Below are positions 36,479 to 45,265 of a stretch of 64,000 nucleotides of DNA, in pieces. The stretch is from positions 31,132 to 95,131 of the forward strand of contig NZ_JBHFNQ010000219.1 of assembly GCF_041929345.1 (NCBI RefSeq). Reading direction: 5' to 3'. This stretch comes from Floridanema aerugineum (GTDB taxonomy: Bacteria > Cyanobacteriota > Cyanobacteriia > Cyanobacteriales > Aerosakkonemataceae). The notes beneath the pieces were generated by a model, which saw only the letters and a program-made list of their open reading frames with translations, was not told the origin of the DNA and ran no database searches. A program made the translations under genes and the position numbers. Each line of letters begins with the position of its first letter. Position 1 is the stretch's first letter.

Positions 36479-37666
36479 ATGCCGACTTCTAAGATAATAT
36501 CAACTTTTAATCAAACTATGCTTTTTCAAAAATCGCTGCTTCATCTTTGGATTCCTAATATGTTCCAATTTACCGGGGGAATCCAAACTTATTCAGCTTT
36601 TTTTCTGTCAGCATTACAAAGTTTATACCCAAACATAGATTATCATGTTTTCCTTAAACATGATACTTTTTCTTCACCCAATTTTCCCTTTTTACCTGAT
36701 ACCAAATTTCACTTTGCCGGAACTGTACACCCCAAGTTTAAAACGATCTTTTTTGCTACTAAAATAGCTGGATATGGACTTTGGCAAAGACCGAATTTAA
36801 TCATATCTACTCATCTAAATTTTACCATTGCTGCCTATTGGTTAAAACGGATGGCAAATATTCCCTATTGGGCAGTTGCTCATGGTGTTGATGCTTGGAA
36901 TATCGATCGCCCTGCCCTAAAAACTGCGCTGCAAAATGCGGATAAAATTATTTCCGTTAGCGGTTACACTCGCGATCGCCTTCTCGCAGAACAAAACTTA
37001 GATCCAACTAAAGTTATCCTTTTGCCCAACACTTTTGATGCCAGTCGTTTTCAAATTACTCCTAAACCAGAATACCTGTTAAAACGTTATGGATTAACAA
37101 CTAATAATTCGATTATCCTCACAGTAGCTAGACTCGATCGTAGCGAACAATATAAAGGATACGATCAAATTATTCAAGCTTTACCAGAAATTCGCCGTTA
37201 TCTTCCGAATGTCCATTATATTTTAGGGGGAAAAGGAAGCGATCGCTCTCGCATTATGCAATTAATTTCTCAGCTAGATTTACAAAATCATGTAACATTA
37301 GCAGGGTTTATTCCTGACAATGAACTGGGCGATCATTACAATCTTTGTGATGTCTTCGCCATGCCAAGCAAAGGCGAGGGATTTGGCATTGTTTATTTAG
37401 AAGCTTTAGCTTGTGGTAAACCAACTTTAGCAGGTTCTAAAGATGGTGCTGTTGATGCTCTTTGTCATGGCGAATTAGGCGCTTTAGTAGACCCTGATAA
37501 CATAGCAGAAATTGCCCAAACTTTGATTAAAATATTGCAAGGTACTTATCCCCACTCAATTATGTATCAGCCAGAAATATTACGCCAAAAAGTTAAAGAA
37601 ATTTATGGTTTCGATCGCTTTAAACAAAGCTTACAAGAAATTATGCAAACGGAGTTGGTGAAATGA
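36479..37666 (+). CDS. family 4 glycosyltransferase
   Basis: A 395-residue GT-B enzyme. LWIPNMFQFTGGIQTYSAFFLSAL is the acceptor-side loop. ILTVARLDRSEQYKGYDQII and the E-x7-E segment EGFGIVYLE in GEGFGIVYLEALACGKP mark the donor domain. The ATG at 36479 is preceded by a short AT-rich gap shared with the divergent FkbM gene. Its last four bases overlap the next gene (ATGA). Confidence 0.9.
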   Translation: MPTSKIISTFNQTMLFQKSLLHLWIPNMFQFTGGIQTYSAFFLSALQSLYPNIDYHVFLKHDTFSSPNFPFLPDTKFHFAGTVHPKFKTIFFATKIAGYGLWQRPNLIISTHLNFTIAAYWLKRMANIPYWAVAHGVDAWNIDRPALKTALQNADKIISVSGYTRDRLLAEQNLDPTKVILLPNTFDASRFQITPKPEYLLKRYGLTTNNSIILTVARLDRSEQYKGYDQIIQALPEIRRYLPNVHYILGGKGSDRSRIMQLISQLDLQNHVTLAGFIPDNELGDHYNLCDVFAMPSKGEGFGIVYLEALACGKPTLAGSKDGAVDALCHGELGALVDPDNIAEIAQTLIKILQGTYPHSIMYQPEILRQKVKEIYGFDRFKQSLQEIMQTELVK

Positions 37667-38850
37667 AAGTTTTGCACGTTATTCCCTCAATTAGTCCAAC
37701 TCTGGGTGGCCCAACACAAGTAGTTTTAAACTTAGTAAAAGCTTTGCGAGAATCTAAAATTGAAGCTGAAATAGTTACTACGAATGATAATGTAGATGTG
37801 CCATTATATGAATGTACTGAATATGAACAAGTTCCGGTGTGGTTTTTGCCTAAATCTTCTCTATCTTTAAAAGAGTATTTCTTTTCTCCTGCTATTACTA
37901 AATGGTTGTGGGAAAATATCAGAAATTACGACATTTTAGATAATCATTATCTTTTTTCTTACGCTTCTACTTGTGCAGGTGCGATCGCACGTTGGCAAAA
38001 CATTCCCTACACAGTTCGCACAATGGGACAACTTGCACCTTGGGCACTCGCCCAAAGTCAGCGCAAAAAACAAATATATAGCCTACTTATAGAACGACAT
38101 AATTTGAATCGTGCAGCGGCTATTCATTGCACTTCCGAAGGAGAAGCAGAAGATGTGCGAAATTTTAACATAAAAACCCCTACCGTTACTCTACCTTTAG
38201 GAGTAAATCCACCAGAAACTTTGCCAGATGCTAAACAAAAAATTCGCGAAATTTATCAAATTCCTCCGGCAACTCCCATAGTATTATTTCTCTCTCGATT
38301 ACATTACAAAAAACGTCCAGATTTGTTAATCCGTTCCCTGAGCAAATTAGCATTAAACCAAACTAAATTTCATTTAATTTTAGCAGGAACAGGTGAACCA
38401 GAATACCTGGAATATTTGCAAAAATTAGTATTAGATAGTGGTTTAACTGCTCAAACTACCTTTTCTGGGTTTGTCACGGGAAAAGATAAAGATTTACTAT
38501 TGCAAGGATCGGATATATTTGTATTGCCATCTTTTTCGGAAAATTTTGGCATTGCTGTAGCCGAGGCGTTAGCAAATGGATTACCTGTGATTATTACCCC
38601 AGATATTCAAATTGCGCCGGAAATTTCCCGGGCTAATGCTGGGTTAATTGTACCAGGAGAAGAAGCCGCAGTAGCAAATGCGATCGCGCAACTACTCTCA
38701 ACTCCAGAACAGCGTTACCAATTAGCAGAAAATGGGAAAAAATTAGTTAAAGAGCGTTACTCTTGGAATGCGATCGCTTGTCAACTTACCGAAGTTTATC
38801 GCACGATTATTGAAAAACAAACACTTCCCAACAATATCAATTTCTCTTAA
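37663..38850 (+). CDS. family 4 glycosyltransferase
   Basis: A 395-residue GT-B enzyme, start overlapping the previous stop. It begins VLHVIPSISPTLGGPTQVVL and has LFLSRLHYKKRPDLLIRSL and the E-x7-E segment ENFGIAVAE in SENFGIAVAEALANGLPVI. This pattern (GGP loop, KRPDLLI) is common in cyanobacterial exopolysaccharide GT4 enzymes. The sugar is unknown. Confidence 0.9.
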   Translation: MKVLHVIPSISPTLGGPTQVVLNLVKALRESKIEAEIVTTNDNVDVPLYECTEYEQVPVWFLPKSSLSLKEYFFSPAITKWLWENIRNYDILDNHYLFSYASTCAGAIARWQNIPYTVRTMGQLAPWALAQSQRKKQIYSLLIERHNLNRAAAIHCTSEGEAEDVRNFNIKTPTVTLPLGVNPPETLPDAKQKIREIYQIPPATPIVLFLSRLHYKKRPDLLIRSLSKLALNQTKFHLILAGTGEPEYLEYLQKLVLDSGLTAQTTFSGFVTGKDKDLLLQGSDIFVLPSFSENFGIAVAEALANGLPVIITPDIQIAPEISRANAGLIVPGEEAAVANAIAQLLSTPEQRYQLAENGKKLVKERYSWNAIACQLTEVYRTIIEKQTLPNNINFS

Positions 38851-38857
38851 GTACAAA

Positions 38858-39586
38858 ATGACCTACTCTCAACGTTTATTAAAACAAGGAAATCCTTTAA
38901 CTCGACTAGCACATCGTTCCCGTTTTAGTGCAGTCTTAAATCTTCTTGGTAATACCAAATATCAGCAAGCACTCGACTATGGTTGTGGCGATGGTTGGTT
39001 ACTGAAAACAGCTTACGAACAAGGCATAATCTCATCAGGAATTGGCATTGATGTAGCAGATTATATGCTAGAAGCCTGTCAAGAAATGTTTCCAGAAATC
39101 CCAGAATTTAAATTTTGTAAACCCGAAGAATTATCGAAAGTAATATTACCGCAAAGTTGCGACCTAATTTTCTGCACTGAAACCTTAGAACATATTGGCA
39201 ATCCTGAAAAGGCTTTAGCACAAATTTTAAGCTATAGCCAACCGGGAGCCACAATGATTATCTCCGTTCCCATTGAAATTGGGCCATCACTTTTATTAAA
39301 ACAAATTGGACGTTACTTTGCCAATCTCAAAGGCAATTATGGTTACGAAAAATACACCTTAAGAGAGATAGTATCTGCCGCTATTATGTGGGACGTAGAA
39401 AGTTTTCCCTCATCCCATTCCTTAAAAAAGGATTACACTGCTCATAAAGGGTTTGATTACCGTAAAATAGAGAAATTGCTGAGTGAGAAAGTGAAAATTC
39501 AGCAGCGAAAATTTTCGCCTTTTCCTTGGGGTGGCAATCTACTTAATAGCACGGTAATTTGGGTATGTAAAATTGAAAATACCTAA
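38858..39586 (+). CDS. class I SAM-dependent methyltransferase
   Basis: A 242-residue protein from ATG 38858, only 7 bases after the preceding stop. Motif I is ALDYGCGDGWLLKTAYE, with IGIDVADYMLEAC and the CDLIFCTETLEHIGNPEKAL loop, then YSQPGATMIISVP. The C-terminal region is longer than in the smaller methyltransferases upstream. It is likely to act on a lipid-linked glycan or sugar nucleotide. Confidence 0.85.
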   Translation: MTYSQRLLKQGNPLTRLAHRSRFSAVLNLLGNTKYQQALDYGCGDGWLLKTAYEQGIISSGIGIDVADYMLEACQEMFPEIPEFKFCKPEELSKVILPQSCDLIFCTETLEHIGNPEKALAQILSYSQPGATMIISVPIEIGPSLLLKQIGRYFANLKGNYGYEKYTLREIVSAAIMWDVESFPSSHSLKKDYTAHKGFDYRKIEKLLSEKVKIQQRKFSPFPWGGNLLNSTVIWVCKIENT

Positions 39587-39593
39587 AAGCGGT

Positions 39594-40163
39594 ATGTTGT
39601 TGCGCTTTAGCGCTCTTAGACTAATTAAATTAGCAATCATGAGCTTTTTAGTGGTGCTAATTAGTGTTATTCCGGTGCGAATCGCGATCGCCAAAATCCA
39701 AGCACCTCAGCCACAAGCCATACTAACACTCGGTAGTTGGCTCGATCGAGAAATGTTTACCGCCCAATTCGCCACCAAACATCCTAACTTAGAAATTTGG
39801 GTTTCTTCTGGTACAGGCCCCGAATTTGCCCAACCTATTTTTCGCGCCTTTGGCATCCCAGACAACAGAGTGCATCTAGACTACCGCGCAGTTGATACCG
39901 TTACCAACTTTACAACTTTAATCGACGACTTCAAAAGTCGAAAAATTCAACATCTTTACCTGATTACCTCCGAATATCACATAACCAGAGCAAAAGCAAT
40001 TGCTACCCTAATTCTAGGTAGTCAAGGTATTATATTTACTCCCTTAACTGTTCCTTCCCATGAACCATCCGAATCTTGGTTTCGTATCTTACGTGACATT
40101 TTTCGTTCCTTACTCTGGATTTTTACAGGTCGTACAGGAGCCAGCCTTAACTCCTACTTTTAA
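39594..40163 (+). CDS. YdcF/DUF218 family membrane protein
   Basis: A 189-residue protein from ATG 39594 (a TTG 21 bases earlier overlaps the previous gene). A single membrane segment (about 10-33) precedes the DUF218 core: AILTLGSWLDREMFTAQFATK, VSSGTGPEFAQPIF, GIPDNRVHLDYRAVDTVTNF, and LITSEYHITRAKAIA. Members (YdcF, ElyC, SanA) act in envelope polysaccharide and lipid-carrier metabolism. The core is shorter than in Escherichia coli YdcF. Confidence 0.8.
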   Translation: MLLRFSALRLIKLAIMSFLVVLISVIPVRIAIAKIQAPQPQAILTLGSWLDREMFTAQFATKHPNLEIWVSSGTGPEFAQPIFRAFGIPDNRVHLDYRAVDTVTNFTTLIDDFKSRKIQHLYLITSEYHITRAKAIATLILGSQGIIFTPLTVPSHEPSESWFRILRDIFRSLLWIFTGRTGASLNSYF

Positions 40164-40280
40164 GCAAGATTTTACATTTAATATTTGGTTAAACAGCAAA
40201 AGTAAATAATTATTTCCAGTATTTGCAGCATTGTTAACTTTTGCCGTGTGACAGATGACATTAAAACTTGAGGATACAAC

Positions 40281-41312
40281 ATGAAAATACCTGCAAAGTA
40301 CTGGATACCTAGTTCTGTACTTGCTTTTTTTGTTGGGATCGAGGTAATACTAAGAGTAGCATTCGGATTAGGAAACCCAGTATTAGTACAAGCAGACTCT
40401 TATACTGGCTATCGGTTTAAACCAAATCAAAAATTATTTCGCTTAGGTAAAAAAATTCAGTACAATCAGTACTCGCAACGCTCCGAACCAATTACACTCA
40501 AAAAGCCGCCCGGAAAACTGAGAATATTAATGATTGGTGACTCAGTTCTCAATGGTGGCAATCCTACTGACCAAAGCCAAACTATTACCGAACTATTTGA
40601 AGCCAAACTATCTGCATCTGGACATCCAGCAGAAGTATTAAATGCCTCAGCTGGTTCTTGGGGAATTGGCAACGCATTGGGGTATCTACGAAAATTTGGT
40701 ACTTTTAACGCCGACGCAGTAATTCTACAAATCGGTACTCATGACCTCACACAGCCTACCAGCACCAGCGCAGTTGTGGGGCATCATCCAGCTTTTCCCA
40801 CCCACCCACCATTACTGGCAACCCCGGATGCTTGGAATCGCTATATCTGGCCCCACGTAGCTGGTAAATTAGGCTACAACTCAGCAAACGGCGATTTTGC
40901 ATCATCTCCCATATCTCTGGCCCCAGATCAGCAATTTCAGCAAAATATGCAGCACTTTAAAGAGATAATTACTCTGGTTCGTGGTAAAAAGATACCTGTT
41001 TTCGTCCTATTTACACCAAATCGTGACGACTTACTACCAAAAACTAATGTGCCAAACTATAAACCAGAGTTTTTTCGGTTGCTTAAATCTTTACAGGTTC
41101 CTGCCATTGACACTCAAACCAATTGGTCAACCTTGTCACCTACAACAGTAGAATCCTACTTTCGAGATTCCGTGCATCTCAGTGTACAAGGAAATCAAGC
41201 TGTAGCGCAAAACCTTTTTGGGCAACTTTGCTTACAGCGACGACTAACCTGTGCTAGCTCAAAGCCTCGCCTTGGTTTTCCAGTTACACCAAATCAAAAA
41301 CCACGTAATTAA
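40281..41312 (+). CDS. SGNH/GDSL hydrolase-like membrane-anchored protein
   Basis: A 343-residue protein with an N-terminal membrane anchor (about 8-28). SGNH blocks are ILMIGDSVLNGGN (nucleophile Ser), GSWGIGN (Gly), LQIGTHDLTQ (a His/Asp in place of the usual Asn), and DSVHLSVQGNQAV (Asp-x2-His). Such proteins occur in exopolysaccharide clusters as acetyl-transferring or acetyl-removing enzymes (AlgJ/AlgX type). The missing Asn in block III weakens a catalytic prediction. Confidence 0.75.
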   Translation: MKIPAKYWIPSSVLAFFVGIEVILRVAFGLGNPVLVQADSYTGYRFKPNQKLFRLGKKIQYNQYSQRSEPITLKKPPGKLRILMIGDSVLNGGNPTDQSQTITELFEAKLSASGHPAEVLNASAGSWGIGNALGYLRKFGTFNADAVILQIGTHDLTQPTSTSAVVGHHPAFPTHPPLLATPDAWNRYIWPHVAGKLGYNSANGDFASSPISLAPDQQFQQNMQHFKEIITLVRGKKIPVFVLFTPNRDDLLPKTNVPNYKPEFFRLLKSLQVPAIDTQTNWSTLSPTTVESYFRDSVHLSVQGNQAVAQNLFGQLCLQRRLTCASSKPRLGFPVTPNQKPRN

Positions 41313-41605
41313 AGAACCTTTGATGAATGTGGCTGCTTGATTAAATTCAGCGGTAAATCTATTAGAGCGCTCTCCTCACACAAAAATTTATACTCTATTG
41401 TCGCCATAAATATGGAATTAGGACAAAGGTTTTGTAGAGGTATTAGGTGTAACCTGTAACCTATATTCTTCAGTAGACAAGAGTAAGTTACTTACTAGAA
41501 GCTCCCTTTCCACTAATTTACTATGTAAAAATTAAACTCTGTAGGGAAAGGAGAGGCGGCAAATTAGTCTTAACTTTTGATTTCACAACCTTTAGGGCAT
41601 CATCA
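41313..41605. other. intergenic region before the last glycosyltransferase
   Basis: These 293 bases carry no gene I can support. The sequence GGGAAAGGAGAGGCGGC lies about 60 bases before the downstream start. The gap, and the distinct style of the next protein, suggest a separate transcription unit. Confidence 0.4.
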
Positions 41606-42961
41606 ATGGAAATCATCCAAAGGAAATCTAAATTACAGAGATTGTTAGCTCCACACTCAAGTGGCATCAAGGAAGAAAAAACAGCATTACCACAACTCCC
41701 AGTCAGACTATCGATTATTACCCAGTTTTATCCCCCAGACTATGCCCCCACCGGGCAACTTATCGAGGAACTATCCACACAGTTAAGGTATCAAGGTCTG
41801 CATATCCACGTCTTTACAGGACAACCTGGGTACGCTTTCACCAAAGAATCAGCCCCCACCATTGAACGCAGAGATAAACTTTTAATTAGGCGATCGCGCA
41901 CCGCCAGACTTTGGCCCCAAAGAATCCGAGGTAAAGCCGTCAATGGTTTACTCTTCTGTTTAAGATCCGCCTTCCATTTACTCAAAACCTGTTGGCGCGG
42001 CGATATCCTCCTCCTGACCACCGCACCTCCCTTTCTACCAATTTTGGGTTACTTAGCAAAACTTTGTTTTGGTTTACCTTACGTATGCTTACTTTACGAC
42101 TTGTATCCTGATGTTGCAGTTCAGTTACAAGTTGTCCCCGGACACCATTGGGTTGTTAAATTCTGGAATTTAATTAACAGACAAATTTGGAAAAATGCCA
42201 AGGGAATTATTGTTCTTAGTTCCACAATGAAAGAACGCATTGTCACCAAATGTCCAGAAGTAGCCGACAAGATTACCGTAATTCACAGTTGGGCTAATCC
42301 TGATTTAATTGTTCCCATACCCAAAAAAGATAACTGGTTTGCTCACAAATATAACCTGGTAGAAAAATTCACCGTTCTCTATTCTGGTAATATGGGTCGC
42401 TGTCATGATATGGAAACTATCATGGAAGCTGCCCAACAATTACAAGATCAACCAATTCAATTTGTCTTTATTGGTGATGGCGCTAAACGCAAATTTTGTG
42501 AAGAACAAGTAGCTGCTTTAGGATTAAATAATTGTTTATTTTTGCCCTACCAAGATAAACAATATCTTCCCTATTCTTTGACTGCTTGTGATTTATCTTT
42601 AGTGAGCGTCAGTCAAGGAATGGAAGGATTAGTTGCCCCTAGCAAACTGTACGGTATTTTGGCAGCTGCTCGTCCTGTAGCAGTAATTTGTGAAGAGCAT
42701 TCCTACCTTTGCGATTTAGTAAAAGAAGCTAAATGTGGTCAAACTTTTCGCAACGCTGATGCCACTGGATTAGCTGAGTTTATTACTCATTTAGTTACTA
42801 ACAAACAGTTGGTTAATCAAATGGGTAAAGCTGGTCGTCGCTACTTTCAGTCGCACTTTACACTGGAGATTATTGCTAAGGAATATGCACAAGTTCTGTG
42901 TAAAGCTTTGGTATCAGATCCAGAATGCGATCGCTCAATTTTCATGAAACAAGTACATTAA
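41606..42961 (+). CDS. glycosyltransferase, WcaI/GT4-type
   Basis: A 451-residue GT-B enzyme. LSIITQFYPPDYAPTGQLIEEL is the N-terminal donor-independent half typical of WcaI-type enzymes. The C-terminal half has FTVLYSGNMGRCHDMETIM and SQGMEGLVAPSKLYGILAAARPV, the WcaI-like variant of the catalytic region. WcaI homologues add fucose or other sugars in colanic acid-like polymers; the sugar here is not known. Confidence 0.85.
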   Translation: MEIIQRKSKLQRLLAPHSSGIKEEKTALPQLPVRLSIITQFYPPDYAPTGQLIEELSTQLRYQGLHIHVFTGQPGYAFTKESAPTIERRDKLLIRRSRTARLWPQRIRGKAVNGLLFCLRSAFHLLKTCWRGDILLLTTAPPFLPILGYLAKLCFGLPYVCLLYDLYPDVAVQLQVVPGHHWVVKFWNLINRQIWKNAKGIIVLSSTMKERIVTKCPEVADKITVIHSWANPDLIVPIPKKDNWFAHKYNLVEKFTVLYSGNMGRCHDMETIMEAAQQLQDQPIQFVFIGDGAKRKFCEEQVAALGLNNCLFLPYQDKQYLPYSLTACDLSLVSVSQGMEGLVAPSKLYGILAAARPVAVICEEHSYLCDLVKEAKCGQTFRNADATGLAEFITHLVTNKQLVNQMGKAGRRYFQSHFTLEIIAKEYAQVLCKALVSDPECDRSIFMKQVH

Positions 42962-42968
42962 TTAATAC

Positions 42969-43442
42969 TTACTTATCTTCAGGATTGAGTTGCATCATTT
43001 CATAAGTTGTATAAGTTCCAATTGGACTCCAAATTATATATGGAACTAACAACAAACTTGCCCAAGGGGAAACAGACCAAACTGTTATAGCTAAAATGAT
43101 TCCTAAAATGGAACCAATAGCGCCAACGATAGTACCCGCTTTTAAACTGTGGAGCCTAAACATTACTGGGTTGTAAGCGACAATCGCAATTTCCACCAAC
43201 AAGTAAAAACCCATTAACCACCATGTTTTTTGGCTCCCTGGATCTGTTTCCCAAACAATATATGCTGACCAAGCTCCACAAATAAAAATAATAGTCCAAA
43301 TAATCGGGATAGCAGCTTCAAAAGTTAGCCATTTGGGACGCTGCAACCGTTTAAACCATTTAACATCTTTGGGCAAAATTATATTACTACCCAGTGCGAC
43401 TAATAATGTCACCGCCCCGATCGCCATCCAGGATTTAATCAT
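42969..43442 (-). CDS. TspO/MBR family tryptophan-rich membrane protein
   Basis: A 157-residue protein with five predicted membrane helices and the tryptophan-rich pattern of TspO: FKRLQRPKWLTFEAAIPIIW, FICGAWSAYIVWE, YNPVMFRL. TspO proteins bind tetrapyrroles and respond to stress and light or oxygen; in cyanobacteria the homologue is reported to take part in salt and tetrapyrrole responses. It converges with the last glycosyltransferase, 7 bases away. Confidence 0.85.
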   Translation of the reverse strand: MIKSWMAIGAVTLLVALGSNIILPKDVKWFKRLQRPKWLTFEAAIPIIWTIIFICGAWSAYIVWETDPGSQKTWWLMGFYLLVEIAIVAYNPVMFRLHSLKAGTIVGAIGSILGIILAITVWSVSPWASLLLVPYIIWSPIGTYTTYEMMQLNPEDK

Positions 43443-43854
43443 TACTTTACTTTGGCTTTTACAAATAGTTTCTTTAGTGATTGTGTCAGGTTTTTAAAAT
43501 AAGTTTAATCAATCTTTAGAGGTAAGGTTTTTTGCATCTATCTTGGGGTGGAGGTTGTGCCATCTATTTTATTTACACCAAAATCTATAAAAATATCTGT
43601 GTTCATCTGTGTTTATCTGTGGATATCTGTGGTAAAAATTATTTTTTTTAAACCGCAAAGAACGCAAAGGTAAGAGAGGGGCGATCGCACTTCCCTATTT
43701 TCTGTTTGTTTGTGGCGTGCGATCGATCTTTTTTTGAACCACGAAGACACGAAGGACGCGAAGAGAAGAGGAAGAGATAGCGATCCTATTTTCCTAGTTT
43801 CTGTTTGTTTGGTGGGTGCGATCGCCATTTATTTTATACGTAGATCAGTTTTTT
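43443..43854. other. repeat-rich intergenic region
   Basis: There is no gene here that I can support; the 71-codon minus-strand ORF is made of repeat sequence. It holds two repeat types: the ATCTGTGTTCATCTGTG type at 43593-43633, and the HIP1-containing type at about 43651-43826, both found elsewhere in this window. It forms the left edge of the toxin island. Confidence 0.6.
43593..43826. repeat. dispersed repeat copies at the left edge of the toxin island
   Basis: 43593-43633 is the reverse complement of the ACCACAGAT/AACACAGATG repeat seen at 50320-50362 and 52855-52884. About 43651-43826 holds two partial units of the repeat found at 46050-46165 and 46908-47265: AACCGCAAAGAACGCAAAGG, GCGATCGCACTTCCCTA, TTTCTGTTTGTTTGTGGCG, and a variant with CACGAAGACACGAAGGACGC. 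Confidence 0.7.
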
Positions 43855-44271
43855 TTACAGCATGACAAATGTCTTTTCTTCTTCCCAAATTACTGACTCT
43901 TCAAGTTTTCCTAATTCAGCAAATGTTTTACTAGCAAGTAAAACTGTCTGTAAATTAATACACATTTTTTCTGGATAATCTCCTACTTGCCCACCAACGA
44001 CTAACTTTTCTATTTGTTCAGATTTGGAAAAATTAACCAAGTTATAAAAACTAATATTATCGAAAGTTACATTGACAATATATTTTCCCGCTTCACCACC
44101 GCCAATACTCATATAACTTTCTTCATCTGCACCTAATGTTACTAAAGTTTTGCTCTTTCCATTTAATTCAAGAATTGCTGTTTCTATTTCCTGCCAACTG
44201 GGGTTTTCAATAACAGTACTTTCATCTTTATTCCCAACCCAGTTTTCTATAGTGAGATTTGAAACAAACAT
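43855..44271 (-). CDS. Imm1 family immunity protein
   Basis: A 138-residue protein. It resembles the Imm1 family of polymorphic-toxin immunity proteins: an N-terminal NPSWQEIETAILELNGKSKT segment, then TLVTLGADEESYMSIGGGEAGKYIV, and VGGQVGDYPEKMCINLQTVLLASKTF. Its ATG overlaps the last base of the deaminase toxin stop (TAATG at 44269-44273), the usual toxin-immunity coupling. Imm1 proteins are often beside deaminase toxins and are expected to neutralise them by binding. The identification is by pattern; no alignment was run. Confidence 0.8.
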   Translation of the reverse strand: MFVSNLTIENWVGNKDESTVIENPSWQEIETAILELNGKSKTLVTLGADEESYMSIGGGEAGKYIVNVTFDNISFYNLVNFSKSEQIEKLVVGGQVGDYPEKMCINLQTVLLASKTFAELGKLEESVIWEEEKTFVML

Positions 44272-44764
44272 TATTGCCTCCTTCTATTTGGGGGTTTAAC
44301 AGCTATTGTTTTACTACCGCTTGGAGTAATAATTTCTAATTCTTCTATACCTAACTGCCAAGCCATAGAATTTACACCTCCTCTTATACCGCAAGCAGCG
44401 CAAAGATCGCGATCGACTATTAAACGAGCTTTTCCTCCTCTAATTCCTACATCTGCTGCTTGTTGGAAAGCATCTGCCTCTGCGTGAGTTTTGGTAATAG
44501 GATTGACATTAAAAGTTATTTGCCGAGGATTGGGATTACTTCCAGAGTTAATACCGAAGAAATTTTGACCGCCTATTTCTAGTTTGGCTATGGTTGATTT
44601 GTCGGTTTCACTACCAGCAGGAGGTAAACTAAGGCTCTGTCTATATTCGGCTAAATCATCAAAAATATTTTGCGTTTTCGCCTACCTTTTGGGTTAATTA
44701 CCCTGGTTTTATCTAAATTATTTATTGCATTTTTTATTTTGGTTTTTGTTTGGGCGATCGCCAT
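44271..44764 (-). pseudogene. deaminase-fold toxin gene with an apparent -1 frameshift
   Basis: I assembled this from two minus-strand frames. Frame one starts at ATG 44764, three bases after the upstream gene, and gives 37 residues (ending RRKRKIFLMI) before a stop at 44651. Frame two is open from 44681 to the stop at 44271 but has no start codon. Adding one A in the A4 run at 44668-44671 joins them into one protein of about 164 residues. Frame two holds a cytidine-deaminase-like zinc site: H66-A-E68 (THAEADAF) and C94-x2-C97 (DLCAACGIRGG). The base loss could be real decay, a sequencing error, or slippage. The neighbour is Imm1. Confidence 0.72.
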
Positions 44765-44766
44765 TT

Positions 44767-45006
44767 TTACTTTTTATTTTGTGATTTTTGCACTTCTACT
44801 TCAGTACTTTTCTGATTATTATCACTTTCATCTTCGTTGTACCAATGATGAAATCCAAGCAACCGAGCAATGCCAGAACTTTTCAGAAAAGCTAATCTTT
44901 CAGCATGATTCATAATCTGATTTGTTCCCACACGAACTTGCTCAGGAGTCAATTCGGGTGGGTGCGCCCCATTGTCTTTCTTATCTTTGGCAGAAGGTGA
45001 GAGCAT
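44767..45006 (-). CDS. small protein of unknown family, paralogue A
   Basis: A 79-residue protein. The conserved core is PEQVRVGTNQIMNHAERLAF, followed by LLGFHHW. A second copy of this family lies at 46174-46368, with about half the residues shared. It ends three bases before the toxin ATG, so it is probably the first part of the toxin transcript. The Lys-rich tail is unique to this copy. I do not recognise the family and give no function. Confidence 0.65.
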   Translation of the reverse strand: MLSPSAKDKKDNGAHPPELTPEQVRVGTNQIMNHAERLAFLKSSGIARLLGFHHWYNEDESDNNQKSTEVEVQKSQNKK

Positions 45007-45030
45007 TGTTTTTCAGGAAGATTTTACTGT

Positions 45031-45237
45031 TTAAGTGATTGAGTCCGATCGCTCTAAGTTATCTTCATCCTCGTCCCCCCATGTTTCTAGCCAATCACCT
45101 TCTATATCTTCATAGTAAAGCTCGACACGCTTAACACCATTTGTACGCCTGTCGCGTTGGTAAGTTCGGATCGCTTTGAGAGAGAGTAAAGAGCTTTCTA
45201 CTGCGTCTTTGTTAAGGATGCTATTTTCAATTCCCAT
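45031..45237 (-). CDS. small acidic protein of unknown function
   Basis: A 68-residue protein. I chose ATG 45237 because GAGGTAATT precedes it and because the longer ORF would overlap the upstream gene. It contains VESSLLSLKAIRTYQRDRR and KRVELYYEDIEGDWLETWG, and ends in an acidic EDEDNLERSD tail. It is 28 bases after the preceding gene and 24 before paralogue A, all on the minus strand, so one transcript is likely. An immunity-like or regulatory role is only a guess from the neighbours. Confidence 0.55.
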   Translation of the reverse strand: MGIENSILNKDAVESSLLSLKAIRTYQRDRRTNGVKRVELYYEDIEGDWLETWGDEDEDNLERSDSIT

Positions 45238-45265
45238 AATTACCTCAAATTTAAAGTTATCTTTC

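Noticed and set aside
44651..44690. programmed -1 ribosomal frameshift in the deaminase toxin
   Set aside because: The A4/T5 region lacks a clean X-XXY-YYZ heptamer in the right frame, so a lesion or sequence error is preferred until tested.
44670..44915. 81-codon plus-strand hydrophobic ORF
   Set aside because: It is the complement of the toxin start and paralogue A; hydrophobicity comes from Lys/Asn-rich codons read backwards.
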